Origin: an uncultured Alphaproteobacteria bacterium
GTDB taxonomy: Bacteria > Pseudomonadota > Alphaproteobacteria > HIMB59 > GCA-002718135
NCBI GenBank assembly: GCA_902511405.1
Contig: CABXEZ010000006.1
Span: forward strand, 1-58,433
Length of the DNA: 58,433 nt
Direction of reading: 5' to 3'
Below, one piece after another: positions 47,662 through 56,545 of this stretch (positions are counted from its first letter, which is position 1; each line of letters starts with the position of its first letter). The translations under genes were made by a program, and so were the position numbers. A model generated the notes under the pieces. The model searched no databases. It was not told the origin of the DNA and was given only the letters and a program-made list of their open reading frames with translations.

Positions 47662-48125
47662 TATGATGAAGTTGAAAGAGGCATTGGCGTTGATACAGCA
47701 GTAGTCATCCAACAATCTTTAAATACTCCCTCTTCTATTACTTTTTCTAATGTCCATTTAAATCCAAACATCATTCCTTCAGCAGAAGTTAATTCGATGA
47801 AAAAGTATGCAGCATTATTATCTAATTTTACTTCAAGAATGTCATGTTTTTTGTGATCTAGCATTACAGCATAAGACGGAGCATACATCATTTGAGTAAA
47901 TCTCTGAATTGGTCCAGTGAATGCTCTATTAGAAGGATGAGCAAATTCCCAAGTTTGTTCAATACCTGCATTTACATATGGTTGATTATTATTCATTAAT
48001 GACGACAGTTGAATTTTAACCACATCCTCAGGTTTAATATCAGGAGTGGGTTTCTGTAGTTCAGCAAAAATAGATGTGGGGAATAAAATTATAAGTATTA
48101 TAGTTGAAATAATTCGCATAATCAT
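47661..48125 (-). CDS. DUF4864 family secreted protein
   Basis: A 154-residue protein (152 if the second ATG at 48117-48119 is used). Signal peptide 1-21 (ends SIFA). The remainder is an alpha/beta fold of the DUF4864 type: an early VVKIQLSSLMNNN helix, FAHPSNRAFTGPIQRFTQMM, and a C-terminal GFKWTLEKV...CWMTTAVSTPMP. The family is uncharacterised and presumed periplasmic. First gene of a minus-strand run; divergent from the LysE gene, 29 bases apart. Confidence 0.75.
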   Translation of the reverse strand: MIMRIISTIILIILFPTSIFAELQKPTPDIKPEDVVKIQLSSLMNNNQPYVNAGIEQTWEFAHPSNRAFTGPIQRFTQMMYAPSYAVMLDHKKHDILEVKLDNNAAYFFIELTSAEGMMFGFKWTLEKVIEEGVFKDCWMTTAVSTPMPLSTSS

Positions 48126-48154
48126 AAATTAGTGTATTTTAATTTTTTGACAAT

Positions 48155-48754
48155 ATGAGCATATCTAATTTTATTCAAGGTTTTATAATAGGCTCATCTT
48201 TAATAATAGCCATAGGTCCACAAAATTTATATGTAATCAATCAAGGACTAAAGAAAAATTTTGTATTTATAGTCGTCTTAATTTGTAGCTTGTCAGATAG
48301 TTTGCTCATTGTATGTGGGATATACCTTTCAAACAATATTTTAAGTTTAAATACATCTATCATCGCTATTATGAAATTAATTGGGGGAATTTGGCTTATC
48401 TTCTATGGAATAAACAAAATTAAAAACTCAAGACAACATGAAATAAAATCTAGTGAAATTAATGCAGCAAGTTTTACAAAAGTTGTACTTACTACACTTG
48501 CTATTACTTACGCAAACCCTCATGTCTATTTAGATACTGTTATATTACTCGGATCTATTTCAATAAATTTTGATAGTAAATTTTACTTTGGCTTAGGTGC
48601 AATATTTGCCAGCTTTATATTTTTTTTTAGTCTTGGGTATTTTTCTAATTTTTTATCTCAGTACGTTAAATCTCCAAAAGTATGGTTCTATATAGATAAC
48701 GTGATGGGGTTTTTAATGCTTTTTTATGGTTTATTTTTTGTTTTCATGAATTAA
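48155..48754 (+). CDS. LysE/ArgO family amino-acid exporter
   Basis: A 199-residue membrane protein with six predicted helices. The conserved opening IIAIGPQNLYVINQGLKKN and the central TLAITYANPHVYLDTVILLG (Asn-Pro motif) identify the LysE/ArgO subgroup, which exports lysine or arginine. The 3' end overlaps the convergent 1004-residue gene by 24 bases. Substrate within the family is not certain. Confidence 0.9.
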   Translation: MSISNFIQGFIIGSSLIIAIGPQNLYVINQGLKKNFVFIVVLICSLSDSLLIVCGIYLSNNILSLNTSIIAIMKLIGGIWLIFYGINKIKNSRQHEIKSSEINAASFTKVVLTTLAITYANPHVYLDTVILLGSISINFDSKFYFGLGAIFASFIFFFSLGYFSNFLSQYVKSPKVWFYIDNVMGFLMLFYGLFFVFMN

Positions 48755-51745
48755 AAAACTTTCAATCTCACTACAAACAAAATCAGCATTATCTTTATTA
48801 AAAACTAATGGGGGTTTTATTTTAATTACATTATTAAATGGGCCATCAGTGCTTAACAAAACACCTCTTAATCTTAATATGTTAATCAATTTAGTTGCCA
48901 ATTTTTGATTAGGTAAAGATAGATTTCCATTAATAATTAAGTCAATGCCAATAAACAAACCTTTGCCACTAATTTTACTAATATAATTAGGGAATTTAAT
49001 TTGAATTTTCCTTAGTTGTTTTACAAAATAATCACCCACAATTTTTGCATTTTTTTGAAGATTTTCTTTTTCAATTACATCTAAGACAGCATCACCTACT
49101 GCACAAGAAACGGGATTACCTCCAAAGGAATTAAAATATTCCATACCATTATTAAACGTATTAGCAATTTTTGTAGTGGTGACAACAGCTGCTATAGGAT
49201 GTCCATTGCCCATAGGCTTACCAAGGGTAACAATATCTGGCACAATTCCATGTTCTTCAAATGCCCAAAAATTATTACCAACTCTTCCAAAGCCAGTTTG
49301 AACCTCATCAGCGATACACAAAGCGTTTTTTTGTCTTACAAATCTTACAATATTTTTTAAATACTCTTTAGGTAATTCTATTTGACCACCACAACCAAGA
49401 ATACTCTCAAAGAAAAAACAAGATAATAAATATTTATGATTAAAGTTTTTATTAATTAGCTCTTTAGCTTCTTCAATATATTTATTTACCCATTTATTAT
49501 TTTTCTTAGTCCACTTCCCTCTTATTTCGTCAGGCATTCTTAAAACGTGAACATAATCTTTTTGACCTTCGCCGCCTTTACTATTAAATTTATATGGGCT
49601 TAAATCTATTAATGAATTAGTATGTCCATGATAAGCATTGTTCATTACCAATACATTATTAGCTTTGGTATATGTTTTTGCAATTCTTAGAGCTAAATCA
49701 TTTGCTTCAGAGCCTGTGCAAACAAAAAATATTTTATTAAGTTTTTTTGGGAACTTCTCTAAAAGTCTATCACTATACTGATTAATTATATTATATAAAT
49801 ATCTAGTATTAGTATTCATTTTAAGATTTTGTTTAACTAAAGCATTATGCACCATTTTATTTGAATGACCCACATGAGAAATGTTATTAACACAATCAAG
49901 ATATTTTCTTCCATGCTCATCATAGAAAAACTGATCTTTTGCCTCAAGCATATGAAGAGGCTCTTGATATGAAATGGATAAATTACGGCCTATATTTCTT
50001 TTTCTCTTTTTTAAAATTTTTTCTTTTGTAACTTTATTAGTAAAAAAAGACTCAGGAATTTGCAAAATAATATTTGGATCAGGTGAAATTTGTTTCCAAA
50101 TTTTTAATAAATATTCTTCACCAACTCCAGGAAAATTATCAACTTCGTTAAGAAGTGATGTCATGATCTGAAAATGTAAATGAGGAGGCCAGTTACCATT
50201 AATTTTATAATCTCCAATTTCACCAATCCATTCACCTTTCTTTATTTTTTGACCAACCTTAAGCTTCTTCAAACATTTTTTATTTAAATGTCCATACAAA
50301 GTAAAAAATTTATAATTATTAATTTTATGCTCTAAAATAACTGTAGGTCCATAATCATATTTGAAATTATTATTATGTAAAATCATGACCTTTCCATTCA
50401 ATGGTGATTTTATTGGTGTGTTTTCTTCAACAAAAATATCAATACCTAAATGAACGTCTCTTCTTTCTAGTAGGTTAAGCGACGAAATATAATGATTACT
50501 TTTATAAACTTTTCTTGTTTCTTTATATAAACCAATACCAATGTCTTTCTTTAAAAATTTTCCAACTAAGTTATCAAGTTTTTTATTTGAAGGATTAGAT
50601 TTTAGCAAAAAACTACTTTTATCAAAATTAACTATTTTTTTATTTACGTTGTTTAAATCAAAATCGAATAAATTTCCAAATTGCTGACTTTTAAGTAATT
50701 GTAATTTTTTACTGAAATCAGAAATTGGCTCTAAATTACAAATATCTCTTATTACAGCTATAAAAAAATAAGGATCAATCTTATTAAGTTTACGAATTAA
50801 ATCCCATGCATTATTTTCACTGATGCTTAAATACTTATTATTAGGATATTTTTTACGTTGTTTAGCAGCCATTACCAAAGTAATTACCAAACGTGATTTT
50901 ATTAAACCTAACAAAGAATAAATATCTTGATCGCTAAGTTTGTAAAACTTATTATAAGAGCCGACAATATTTTGCAGACTTTTATACAAATTTTTAACAC
51001 CCATTAATGCATATGAAAGGGATATTGCCAAATCATTGACAACAGGCGCATAAATAGAGTCACCAAAATCAATAAAACCAATTATTTTTTCTTTTTTAAC
51101 AACAATATTATAATCATTTGGATCACCATGTGTAACAGCATGTTTTAAATTTTTTATATTTTTAAAAACAAACTTCTTATGCTCATCTATAGAATTTTTT
51201 ATTATATTTTTGTTATTACCTATAAATAAATTTATAAATTTTTTGGTCCAGCTGATGTCAGAAGGATTCCATTCAAATTTTCTAATAGCTTGGTTTTTTA
51301 TGAAGCTCTGTAATTGAGTTGATTGAAGAGCCAATAATCTACCTAAAGACTGCTCAGTGTGATCAGTATTTTTAGACTTTGCATACATATCTCCATCTAT
51401 GTAAGTAAGAATTCTAACTGCACATCTTCTTTGTTTGCTATCTTGATAAAATAAAATTTTATTATGTAAAATTTTTGGGTATATTTGTTTTAATTGCCGA
51501 TTAAGTCTTAAATGCTTTATCAATAAATCTTGATACTCAAGTTGAACTAAAGATTCTTTTGGATTAGAGATTTTGACAACATATTTTTTTGCAGTCTTTT
51601 CCTTAATTAATAAATTTATATCTCTTTCACTATTAAGCCGTGATAGTTCAATATCCTTTGACTTAAAAAAAGAATAGTTTTCTTTTAACCATTTGGAAAA
51701 AGAAGAAACATTAATTATAGGTGGCTGTTCATCAAAAACTGACAT
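48731..51745 (-). CDS. Three-domain fusion: APH-like kinase, M23 peptidase, class III aminotransferase (phospholyase-like)
   Basis: A 1004-residue protein with no signal peptide. Residues about 20-340 are an aminoglycoside-phosphotransferase-like kinase with catalytic HGDPNDYN (206-213) and metal-binding DFGD (226-229). Residues about 425-560 are an M23/LytM peptidase with all ligands: H432-x-x-x-D436, H486 in LYGHL and H522-x-H524 in PHLHF. Residues about 590-1004 are a class III aminotransferase with [33 protein letters not shown] and the lysine in [11 protein letters not shown]. Kinase plus aminotransferase-fold pairs are known to act as hydroxylysine or ethanolamine kinase with an ammonia-releasing phospholyase. 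The peptidase role is unclear. It starts 19 bases from psuK, divergently. Confidence 0.9.
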   Translation of the reverse strand: MSVFDEQPPIINVSSFSKWLKENYSFFKSKDIELSRLNSERDINLLIKEKTAKKYVVKISNPKESLVQLEYQDLLIKHLRLNRQLKQIYPKILHNKILFYQDSKQRRCAVRILTYIDGDMYAKSKNTDHTEQSLGRLLALQSTQLQSFIKNQAIRKFEWNPSDISWTKKFINLFIGNNKNIIKNSIDEHKKFVFKNIKNLKHAVTHGDPNDYNIVVKKEKIIGFIDFGDSIYAPVVNDLAISLSYALMGVKNLYKSLQNIVGSYNKFYKLSDQDIYSLLGLIKSRLVITLVMAAKQRKKYPNNKYLSISENNAWDLIRKLNKIDPYFFIAVIRDICNLEPISDFSKKLQLLKSQQFGNLFDFDLNNVNKKIVNFDKSSFLLKSNPSNKKLDNLVGKFLKKDIGIGLYKETRKVYKSNHYISSLNLLERRDVHLGIDIFVEENTPIKSPLNGKVMILHNNNFKYDYGPTVILEHKINNYKFFTLYGHLNKKCLKKLKVGQKIKKGEWIGEIGDYKINGNWPPHLHFQIMTSLLNEVDNFPGVGEEYLLKIWKQISPDPNIILQIPESFFTNKVTKEKILKKRKRNIGRNLSISYQEPLHMLEAKDQFFYDEHGRKYLDCVNNISHVGHSNKMVHNALVKQNLKMNTNTRYLYNIINQYSDRLLEKFPKKLNKIFFVCTGSEANDLALRIAKTYTKANNVLVMNNAYHGHTNSLIDLSPYKFNSKGGEGQKDYVHVLRMPDEIRGKWTKKNNKWVNKYIEEAKELINKNFNHKYLLSCFFFESILGCGGQIELPKEYLKNIVRFVRQKNALCIADEVQTGFGRVGNNFWAFEEHGIVPDIVTLGKPMGNGHPIAAVVTTTKIANTFNNGMEYFNSFGGNPVSCAVGDAVLDVIEKENLQKNAKIVGDYFVKQLRKIQIKFPNYISKISGKGLFIGIDLIINGNLSLPNQKLATKLINILRLRGVLLSTDGPFNNVIKIKPPLVFNKDNADFVCSEIESFLIHENKK

Positions 51746-51764
51746 ATTACTTATATATATTTAT

Positions 51765-52664
51765 ATGAAGAAAATTAAAAATAATTTTATATTCTTTGGT
51801 GCTGTTCATCATGATTATGTATTTGAATTAAAAAATGATCTTATTAAATACAGGACAAACCCAGTAAAACATAAGGAAAGTTATGGTGGTGTAGCACATA
51901 ATGTTGCAAGAATGATTTGTAATCATGAAAATGTCAGTTTTTTTTCATTAATGACTGATAAAGAAACTATAAATTACCTAAAAAAAAATAAAATAGATTT
52001 TATTCCACTTAATAAAAAAATTGAAAAAAGATATTATGGTGTTCTTATCAATAAATATAAAAAATTTGAATTAGGAATAGCAAATACTGATGCCTATGAA
52101 AAATTTACTAAAATAACTAATCTTAAATTTCTAAATAAATTTATTGTATTAGACTTAAACTTCTCAGAAAAGCTTATTCAATCAGTTGTTAATCAAAATT
52201 TTAAAAAAAATCATATTACAATTTGCGGAACATCAATTTTTAAAATTAATAAAGTAAAAAAAATAATAAAAAAAATTAATTGTCTTATATTAAATAAAGA
52301 AGAATTATATGCACTTAGCAAAATAAGAAATATCAAAAAATCAATTATGAAAATTATTAATCTAAATCCTTATATTAATATAATTGTATCAAACGCTGAT
52401 AAAAAAACATATGGATATGAACTTTCAAATTTTATTTCATGCAAACCACCTAAAATAGAGCCTGTTAATGAAAATGGCGCCGGAGATGTAATGACTGGTG
52501 CTTATATCTATTATAAATCAAAAGATCATAAAATGAATAGCGCCCTATCACTTGCTGTTGCAGCAGGCACATTATATGCTAAAAGCAAAAAAAGAAAAAT
52601 TAATCTCAACTATAAATCTATTAAAAAAATAAATAATAACATTATATTCAAATCTGAAAAATAA
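51765..52664 (+). CDS. psuK: PfkB-family kinase, probable pseudouridine kinase
   Basis: A 299-residue sugar-kinase-fold protein. The start is at ATG 51765; an open stretch further upstream lies antisense inside the fusion gene and is rejected. Seen are FFGAVHHDYVF, ESYGGVAHNVARM (substrate-binding GG) and ENGAGDVMTGAYIYY with the catalytic Asp in GAGD. The pseudouridine assignment comes from psuG lying 2 bases downstream; the kinase family alone would be ambiguous. It phosphorylates pseudouridine to the 5'-phosphate. It is unusually lysine-rich, in line with the local base composition. Confidence 0.82.
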   Translation: MKKIKNNFIFFGAVHHDYVFELKNDLIKYRTNPVKHKESYGGVAHNVARMICNHENVSFFSLMTDKETINYLKKNKIDFIPLNKKIEKRYYGVLINKYKKFELGIANTDAYEKFTKITNLKFLNKFIVLDLNFSEKLIQSVVNQNFKKNHITICGTSIFKINKVKKIIKKINCLILNKEELYALSKIRNIKKSIMKIINLNPYINIIVSNADKKTYGYELSNFISCKPPKIEPVNENGAGDVMTGAYIYYKSKDHKMNSALSLAVAAGTLYAKSKKRKINLNYKSIKKINNNIIFKSEK

Positions 52665-52666
52665 AA

Positions 52667-53578
52667 ATGCTTTCAAATAAAATTAAAGTAAATTCAAAAG
52701 TACAAGAAGCTCTAGAAAATAATAAATCTATTGTAGCTTTAGAGAGCACTCTAATAAGTCATGGGTTACCTTATCCAGAGAATATAAATGTTGCTAAGGA
52801 GTCGATTAAAGCAGTTGAAGATAGTGGGAGTGTAGCAGCCACAATAGGGATTATAAATGGTGACATCATAATTGGATTAGATGACAATGAAATTGAAATC
52901 TTAGCAACATCTAAAATTGTTGAAAAAGTATCTTTGCATAATATTGCGCTTTCACTCTTTCACAAACATAATGCAGCAACAACAGTTGCAACAACCATAA
53001 ATATTGCCTCTAAAGTTGGTATAAAAATTTTTTCAACTGGCGGCATTGGCGGTGTTCATCTAGGTTCAGAACATAATAGTGATATTTCTGCAGACTTAAC
53101 TGAACTTAACAGAAACAGAATGTTTGTTATATCTAGTGGAGCCAAATCAATTCTTGATTTAGAGAAAACCTTCGAGACACTTGAAACATATGGAATACCA
53201 AGAATTTCATACAAATCTGATTACATGCCAGGCTTTTGGTATGATGAAACAATATATGCTGTTGATCAGAATTTTATAAATGTTGATGATATAGCTAATT
53301 ACTTAAGGCTTGTAGAAGAAACAAATCACAATTCTTCTGTTTTAATTTTTAATAAAGTACCAAAAAAGTATTCAATTGAAAAAAATTTAATTGAAAATTG
53401 GATAAATAAGTCAATTGAAAAAGCTAAATTAAATCACATAAGAGGTAAAGACTTAACACCTTTTTTAATTACAGAGATTAATGCCCTTTCTAAAAATAAA
53501 ACACTTGAAGCTAATACCGCTTTAATTATCAATAATGCATTATTAGCAGGCAAAATTTCAAAAAAATTTAATTCTTAA
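52667..53578 (+). CDS. psuG: Pseudouridine-5'-phosphate glycosidase
   Basis: A 303-residue enzyme that splits pseudouridine 5'-phosphate into uracil and ribose 5-phosphate. The conserved IVALESTLISHGLPYPENI holds the catalytic glutamate (E26), the Schiff-base lysine is probably K87 in VEKVSLHNIA, and FSTGGIGGVHLGSEHNSDISADL carries the metal and substrate residues. Family length is normal. It forms an operon with psuK and overlaps the convergent nucleoside hydrolase by 4 bases. Confidence 0.93.
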   Translation: MLSNKIKVNSKVQEALENNKSIVALESTLISHGLPYPENINVAKESIKAVEDSGSVAATIGIINGDIIIGLDDNEIEILATSKIVEKVSLHNIALSLFHKHNAATTVATTINIASKVGIKIFSTGGIGGVHLGSEHNSDISADLTELNRNRMFVISSGAKSILDLEKTFETLETYGIPRISYKSDYMPGFWYDETIYAVDQNFINVDDIANYLRLVEETNHNSSVLIFNKVPKKYSIEKNLIENWINKSIEKAKLNHIRGKDLTPFLITEINALSKNKTLEANTALIINNALLAGKISKKFNS

Positions 53579-54531
53579 GGTAAAGTTGCAAACTTATTTT
53601 TAAGTAATTGAAAAAACTTTTTATCTTCAGCTTTATCCATTACATAACAGTTTGGTTTTCTATTTGTCACACCAAGCCAATCAACAACTGTCTCTCCTCT
53701 TGTCAACTCAGAGTCTTCTTCAACCATAACATTAACTAATTTACCTGAAAATATACTAGGATCTAATAAATAGGCTATAACGCAGGGATCATGAAGGGGT
53801 GTATCTTCTGTTTCATATAATTCTTTATGGAAAATTGTATAAAACTCCATTAACTCACTAAAGAATTTTGAACTTTTGTTATTATTTTCTTCCATATAAT
53901 TCATAATATTTCTATTTACATTAACTTGATGAGTTACATCTAGGCCCATCATTGTCATTGGAATTCCTGAGCCTAAAACTATGTTTGCAGCATGGGGGTC
54001 AACAAATATATTAAATTCTGCAGATGGAGTTGTATTACCTAAACACATTGCAGCCCCACCCATAAAAATTATTTCTTTTATTTTTTTTTTTATAGATGGA
54101 TCTTTTTGTAAACTTAAAGCAATATTAGTTAGAGGTCCAGTAGGGCATAAATAAATTTGATCATTAGAAGATTTACAGGTTTCTATAATAAAATCTATAG
54201 CATCTTGTTCCTGAACCTTATAATTAGAACTTACTTCGATAGGATCACCTTTTTTGTCTAAACCAGTTTTCCCATGGACATATTCAGCAGTAAACAAATC
54301 ATAATGAATTGGTTTTTTTGCTCCAGAAAATACCTTTAAGTCAGTTCTCTCAATTAATGTACAAACTTTTAAGGCGTTATTAACCGTATTGTCCAATCCC
54401 ACATTTCCACCAACACAAGTTATGCCCAGTAATTCAATTTCTTTAGAAGCTGCTGCAAGCATTATAGCTACTGCATCATCATGTCCTGGATCACAGTCTA
54501 GTATAATTTTTTTAGGCATTTTTGAAACCAT
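53575..54531 (-). CDS. Inosine-uridine preferring nucleoside hydrolase family protein
   Basis: A 318-residue calcium-dependent N-ribohydrolase. The N-terminal metal motif IILDCDPGHDDAVAIMLA, GITCVGGNVGLDNTVNNALK, the EFNIFVDPHAANIVL region and the late DTPLHDPCVIAYLLDP (Ca2+-binding Asp) are all present. The start could also be ATG 54517-54519, giving MPKKIILDCDPG, closer to the usual start; both overlap the PhyH gene. Specificity (purine, pyrimidine or modified nucleosides) is not decided. Its place beside psuKG suggests nucleoside salvage. Confidence 0.9.
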   Translation of the reverse strand: MVSKMPKKIILDCDPGHDDAVAIMLAAASKEIELLGITCVGGNVGLDNTVNNALKVCTLIERTDLKVFSGAKKPIHYDLFTAEYVHGKTGLDKKGDPIEVSSNYKVQEQDAIDFIIETCKSSNDQIYLCPTGPLTNIALSLQKDPSIKKKIKEIIFMGGAAMCLGNTTPSAEFNIFVDPHAANIVLGSGIPMTMMGLDVTHQVNVNRNIMNYMEENNNKSSKFFSELMEFYTIFHKELYETEDTPLHDPCVIAYLLDPSIFSGKLVNVMVEEDSELTRGETVVDWLGVTNRKPNCYVMDKAEDKKFFQLLKNKFATLP

Positions 54532-55372
54532 TTAGTTTTAGATCTGGTCTTTGTAGCCAATTATAATCAAGGTATTTTGATTTTCCATCAATGGCATGGA
54601 TTGTATATGCATGTCTTGAATTAGGACTTTTATTTTCACAAGAATAATGGGGGAGCCTTCCATGAAGTAATACCATAGTGCCCTTTTTAACTTCAACAAA
54701 AGTGTCAGTTTCAGGAAAAGGTTCATTAGATAACTCTTCCATTTTCATTTGATTATTTTCTCGTTTAAATAATTTACGTAAAGGGCCTTTATGACCACCG
54801 CTAGCAACCTGTAAACAGCCATTATCTTTATTTGCGTCTTCAAGAGCAAACCAAAAACCTACAGTGCTCTCTGGTTCAGTTATTAAAAAAGTTGAGTCTT
54901 GATGACAGACAACCTCACCCCCTATTTTTGGTTGCTTAAATATATACATTGATTGTAATAAAAGAGGATCTTGGAAACCTATTGCTCTAGCAATATGATC
55001 AAGTTGTTCATTTTTAGAGAATGCAATAAATTTATCATCTAGGTCGTGTAGAGCATGACCAATTTTATTAACAATATACTGTTTATTTGTTTTTACATTT
55101 TCTTCATCAAGATTTGCTTTTTCTTCAAAAAAGAATCTAATTTTATCTCCAGACTCTAAAAAATAATTATCGTCATTATGGCTTTGGCTAACGGTATCAA
55201 ATACTGACTGTTGGTTATTAAAATCTTGCTCTTCAATAAGTTCCTTGGACCTATTAATTAATTCATCACACTCTTTATGAGTTTTGAAATTTTCTATTAT
55301 TAAATACCCGTTATTGTTCCAAAAATTTAACATTTCTTTATTTAGTGGCAAGTCGGATTTATTATAATACAT
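54512..55372 (-). CDS. Phytanoyl-CoA dioxygenase (PhyH) family oxygenase
   Basis: A 286-residue 2OG-Fe(II) enzyme. Iron ligands are His and Asp in VVCHQDSTFL and the distal His in LLHGRLPHYSCENKS, with Arg in NSRHAYTIHAID for 2-oxoglutarate. QVASGGHKGPLRKLFKRE is also typical of PhyH. Substrate unknown; it probably oxidises a small organic acid or nucleoside-related compound. It overlaps the nucleoside hydrolase by 8-20 bases depending on start and lies one base after the 77-residue membrane protein, so the three are likely one unit. Confidence 0.87.
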   Translation of the reverse strand: MYYNKSDLPLNKEMLNFWNNNGYLIIENFKTHKECDELINRSKELIEEQDFNNQQSVFDTVSQSHNDDNYFLESGDKIRFFFEEKANLDEENVKTNKQYIVNKIGHALHDLDDKFIAFSKNEQLDHIARAIGFQDPLLLQSMYIFKQPKIGGEVVCHQDSTFLITEPESTVGFWFALEDANKDNGCLQVASGGHKGPLRKLFKRENNQMKMEELSNEPFPETDTFVEVKKGTMVLLHGRLPHYSCENKSPNSRHAYTIHAIDGKSKYLDYNWLQRPDLKLNGFKNA

Positions 55373-55373
55373 T

Positions 55374-55607
55374 TTAAATACCTATGAATTTAGTTAAAAA
55401 AGGAAGTCCTACTTTAATTAATTGCAAAATTTGAGGCAAAATATACCTTCCCGATGTGGCTATTAAAAATAATAGACCAAGAACTATAATCATTAATATA
55501 ATAACCCTGTATTTATTTTGGTTAATTTTAATGTTATTCTTAGATCTAGCTCTAAGTATAAGTAAGATTACTACAATAACTATAATAACTATAATAAGCC
55601 TTATCAT
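55374..55607 (-). CDS. 77-residue membrane protein
   Basis: Two strongly hydrophobic helices (about residues 2-19 and 34-58) flank a basic loop (RARSKNNIKINQNKYR). The second helix continues into ATSGRYILPQILQLIKVGLPFL. The helix-basic loop-helix layout followed by a TGR-like turn reminds me of the N-terminal part of alphaproteobacterial membrane-bound DnaJ-like proteins, but no J domain follows. That resemblance is weak. It is first in a unit with the PhyH and nucleoside hydrolase genes. Confidence 0.6.
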   Translation of the reverse strand: MIRLIIVIIVIVVILLILRARSKNNIKINQNKYRVIILMIIVLGLLFLIATSGRYILPQILQLIKVGLPFLTKFIGI

Positions 55608-55690
55608 TTAATACCCATTTGATTTCTATATTTCTTATACATTTCTAATAAAAATATAGATATTTAAATAGATTAAGATAGTTTTTATTT

Positions 55691-56077
55691 ATGATTAAAA
55701 TAAGCCTATTATTAATATCTATTTTCTCTCTTTTATATGGTTTAGTATTTTCTTTTGCACCGTATTTTTTTGCAGAATTGACACAGGCAGAACCTACTAA
55801 TATTGCTTGGCTTAGAAATATTGGTGCTTCTATTTGTGGGGTTTTATTTTTTGGATTACTGTATGTCTATCGGTTACCATCAAAAAATTATGATTTATTT
55901 ATGATAATTACAATCACTTCTATTTTACAAACTTTAGGCTTAATTTTTTCAAGGTTTTACAACGAATTTTCAGCCCAAAATACGCTCATAATAGATTTTA
56001 CTATATATTCAGCCATTTTTGTAAGCTTATACTTAGTTTATATATTATTAAATTATAAGAGTATTTTTGTTAAATAA
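55691..56077 (+). CDS. Uncharacterised four-helix membrane protein
   Basis: A 128-residue protein with four hydrophobic segments (about residues 3-25, 42-62, 70-90 and 98-122). Features include LLYGLVFSFAPYFFAELTQAE and WLRNIGASICGVLFFGLLYV. It may belong to one of the small DUF4345-like membrane families, but I cannot confirm that. It stands alone, followed by a 211-base gap that carries the leader of the tandem small membrane proteins. Confidence 0.65.
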   Translation: MIKISLLLISIFSLLYGLVFSFAPYFFAELTQAEPTNIAWLRNIGASICGVLFFGLLYVYRLPSKNYDLFMIITITSILQTLGLIFSRFYNEFSAQNTLIIDFTIYSAIFVSLYLVYILLNYKSIFVK

Positions 56078-56226
56078 TCTATATTTATCAATTATTTATT
56101 TTTATAAATATGTCTTTCTTTCGATTCACTAACAAAAAAGACAAATTAATAAATAAATAATATATATTTTTCATATAGTTAATCTTTTATGAAATATTCT
56201 GATTAATCATATTTTTAAAAAAGCTA

Positions 56227-56288
56227 ATGGGATCCCATCTTAAGACAAGCTTAAGTAACGTGATGAACAAACGTTCGAGGAGTTAATT
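56227..56288 (+). promoter_or_regulatory. Palindrome-rich leader upstream of the tandem small membrane proteins
   Basis: Within the 211-base gap 56078-56288 the last 60 bases are less AT-rich and full of symmetry. ATGGGATCCCAT at 56227-56238 is a perfect 12-base palindrome. CTTAAG at 56239-56244 and again at 56250-56255 can form a 6-bp hairpin with a 5-base loop. AACGT (56257-56261) can pair with ACGTT (56271-56275), just before the Shine-Dalgarno GAGGAG (56277-56282), 6 bases from the ATG. This could be an operator plus a structured 5' leader; the promoter itself is not resolved in the AT-rich part upstream. Confidence 0.5.
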
Positions 56289-56519
56289 ATGGATATGTTC
56301 AATACTGTAAAGAATTGGTTGAGGCAAATTGCTGAATTAGGTTTAATGGTAATTGCAGCAGCTGTAGTTCTCGAAATTATCTTTGGAGCTGGAGTTCCTT
56401 TTTTAGGAGTTTCGATCCTAGGAAACATCACGGCACTATCTGCGGAGTTAGGAAGTCAAGGGCTGGTTGGGTTAATCTCAATAGCTGTAATAATTTGGCT
56501 TTATAATCGAAGTAGATAG
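56289..56519 (+). CDS. Small membrane protein, tandem paralogue 1 (76 residues)
   Basis: The protein starts MDMFNTVKNWLRQIAELGL, with an amphipathic, weakly charged N-terminus, then a hydrophobic segment (about 17-34), a glycine-rich turn IFGAGVPFLG, NITALSAELGSQGLVGL and a second hydrophobic segment (about 59-72) ending NRSR. It has a strong Shine-Dalgarno, GAGGAG. Codon use looks richer in G and C than its neighbours, as for a highly expressed gene. By hand alignment, 29 of 72 positions are identical to the next gene without gaps. No known family recognised; candidate roles include a small channel, scaffold or envelope protein. Confidence 0.75.
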   Translation: MDMFNTVKNWLRQIAELGLMVIAAAVVLEIIFGAGVPFLGVSILGNITALSAELGSQGLVGLISIAVIIWLYNRSR

Positions 56520-56545
56520 AATTTCTTTAAACAAGGAGTTAAGCA

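Noticed and set aside
51693-51764. Upstream extension of psuK by 24 codons
   Set aside because: It is antisense to the start of the fusion gene and lacks kinase features; the ATG at 51765 fits the family start.
56263-56286. Seven-codon leader peptide (MNKRSRS) before the small membrane protein pair
   Set aside because: It has no ribosome-binding site and its stop overlaps the next Shine-Dalgarno region; a chance short frame is more likely.
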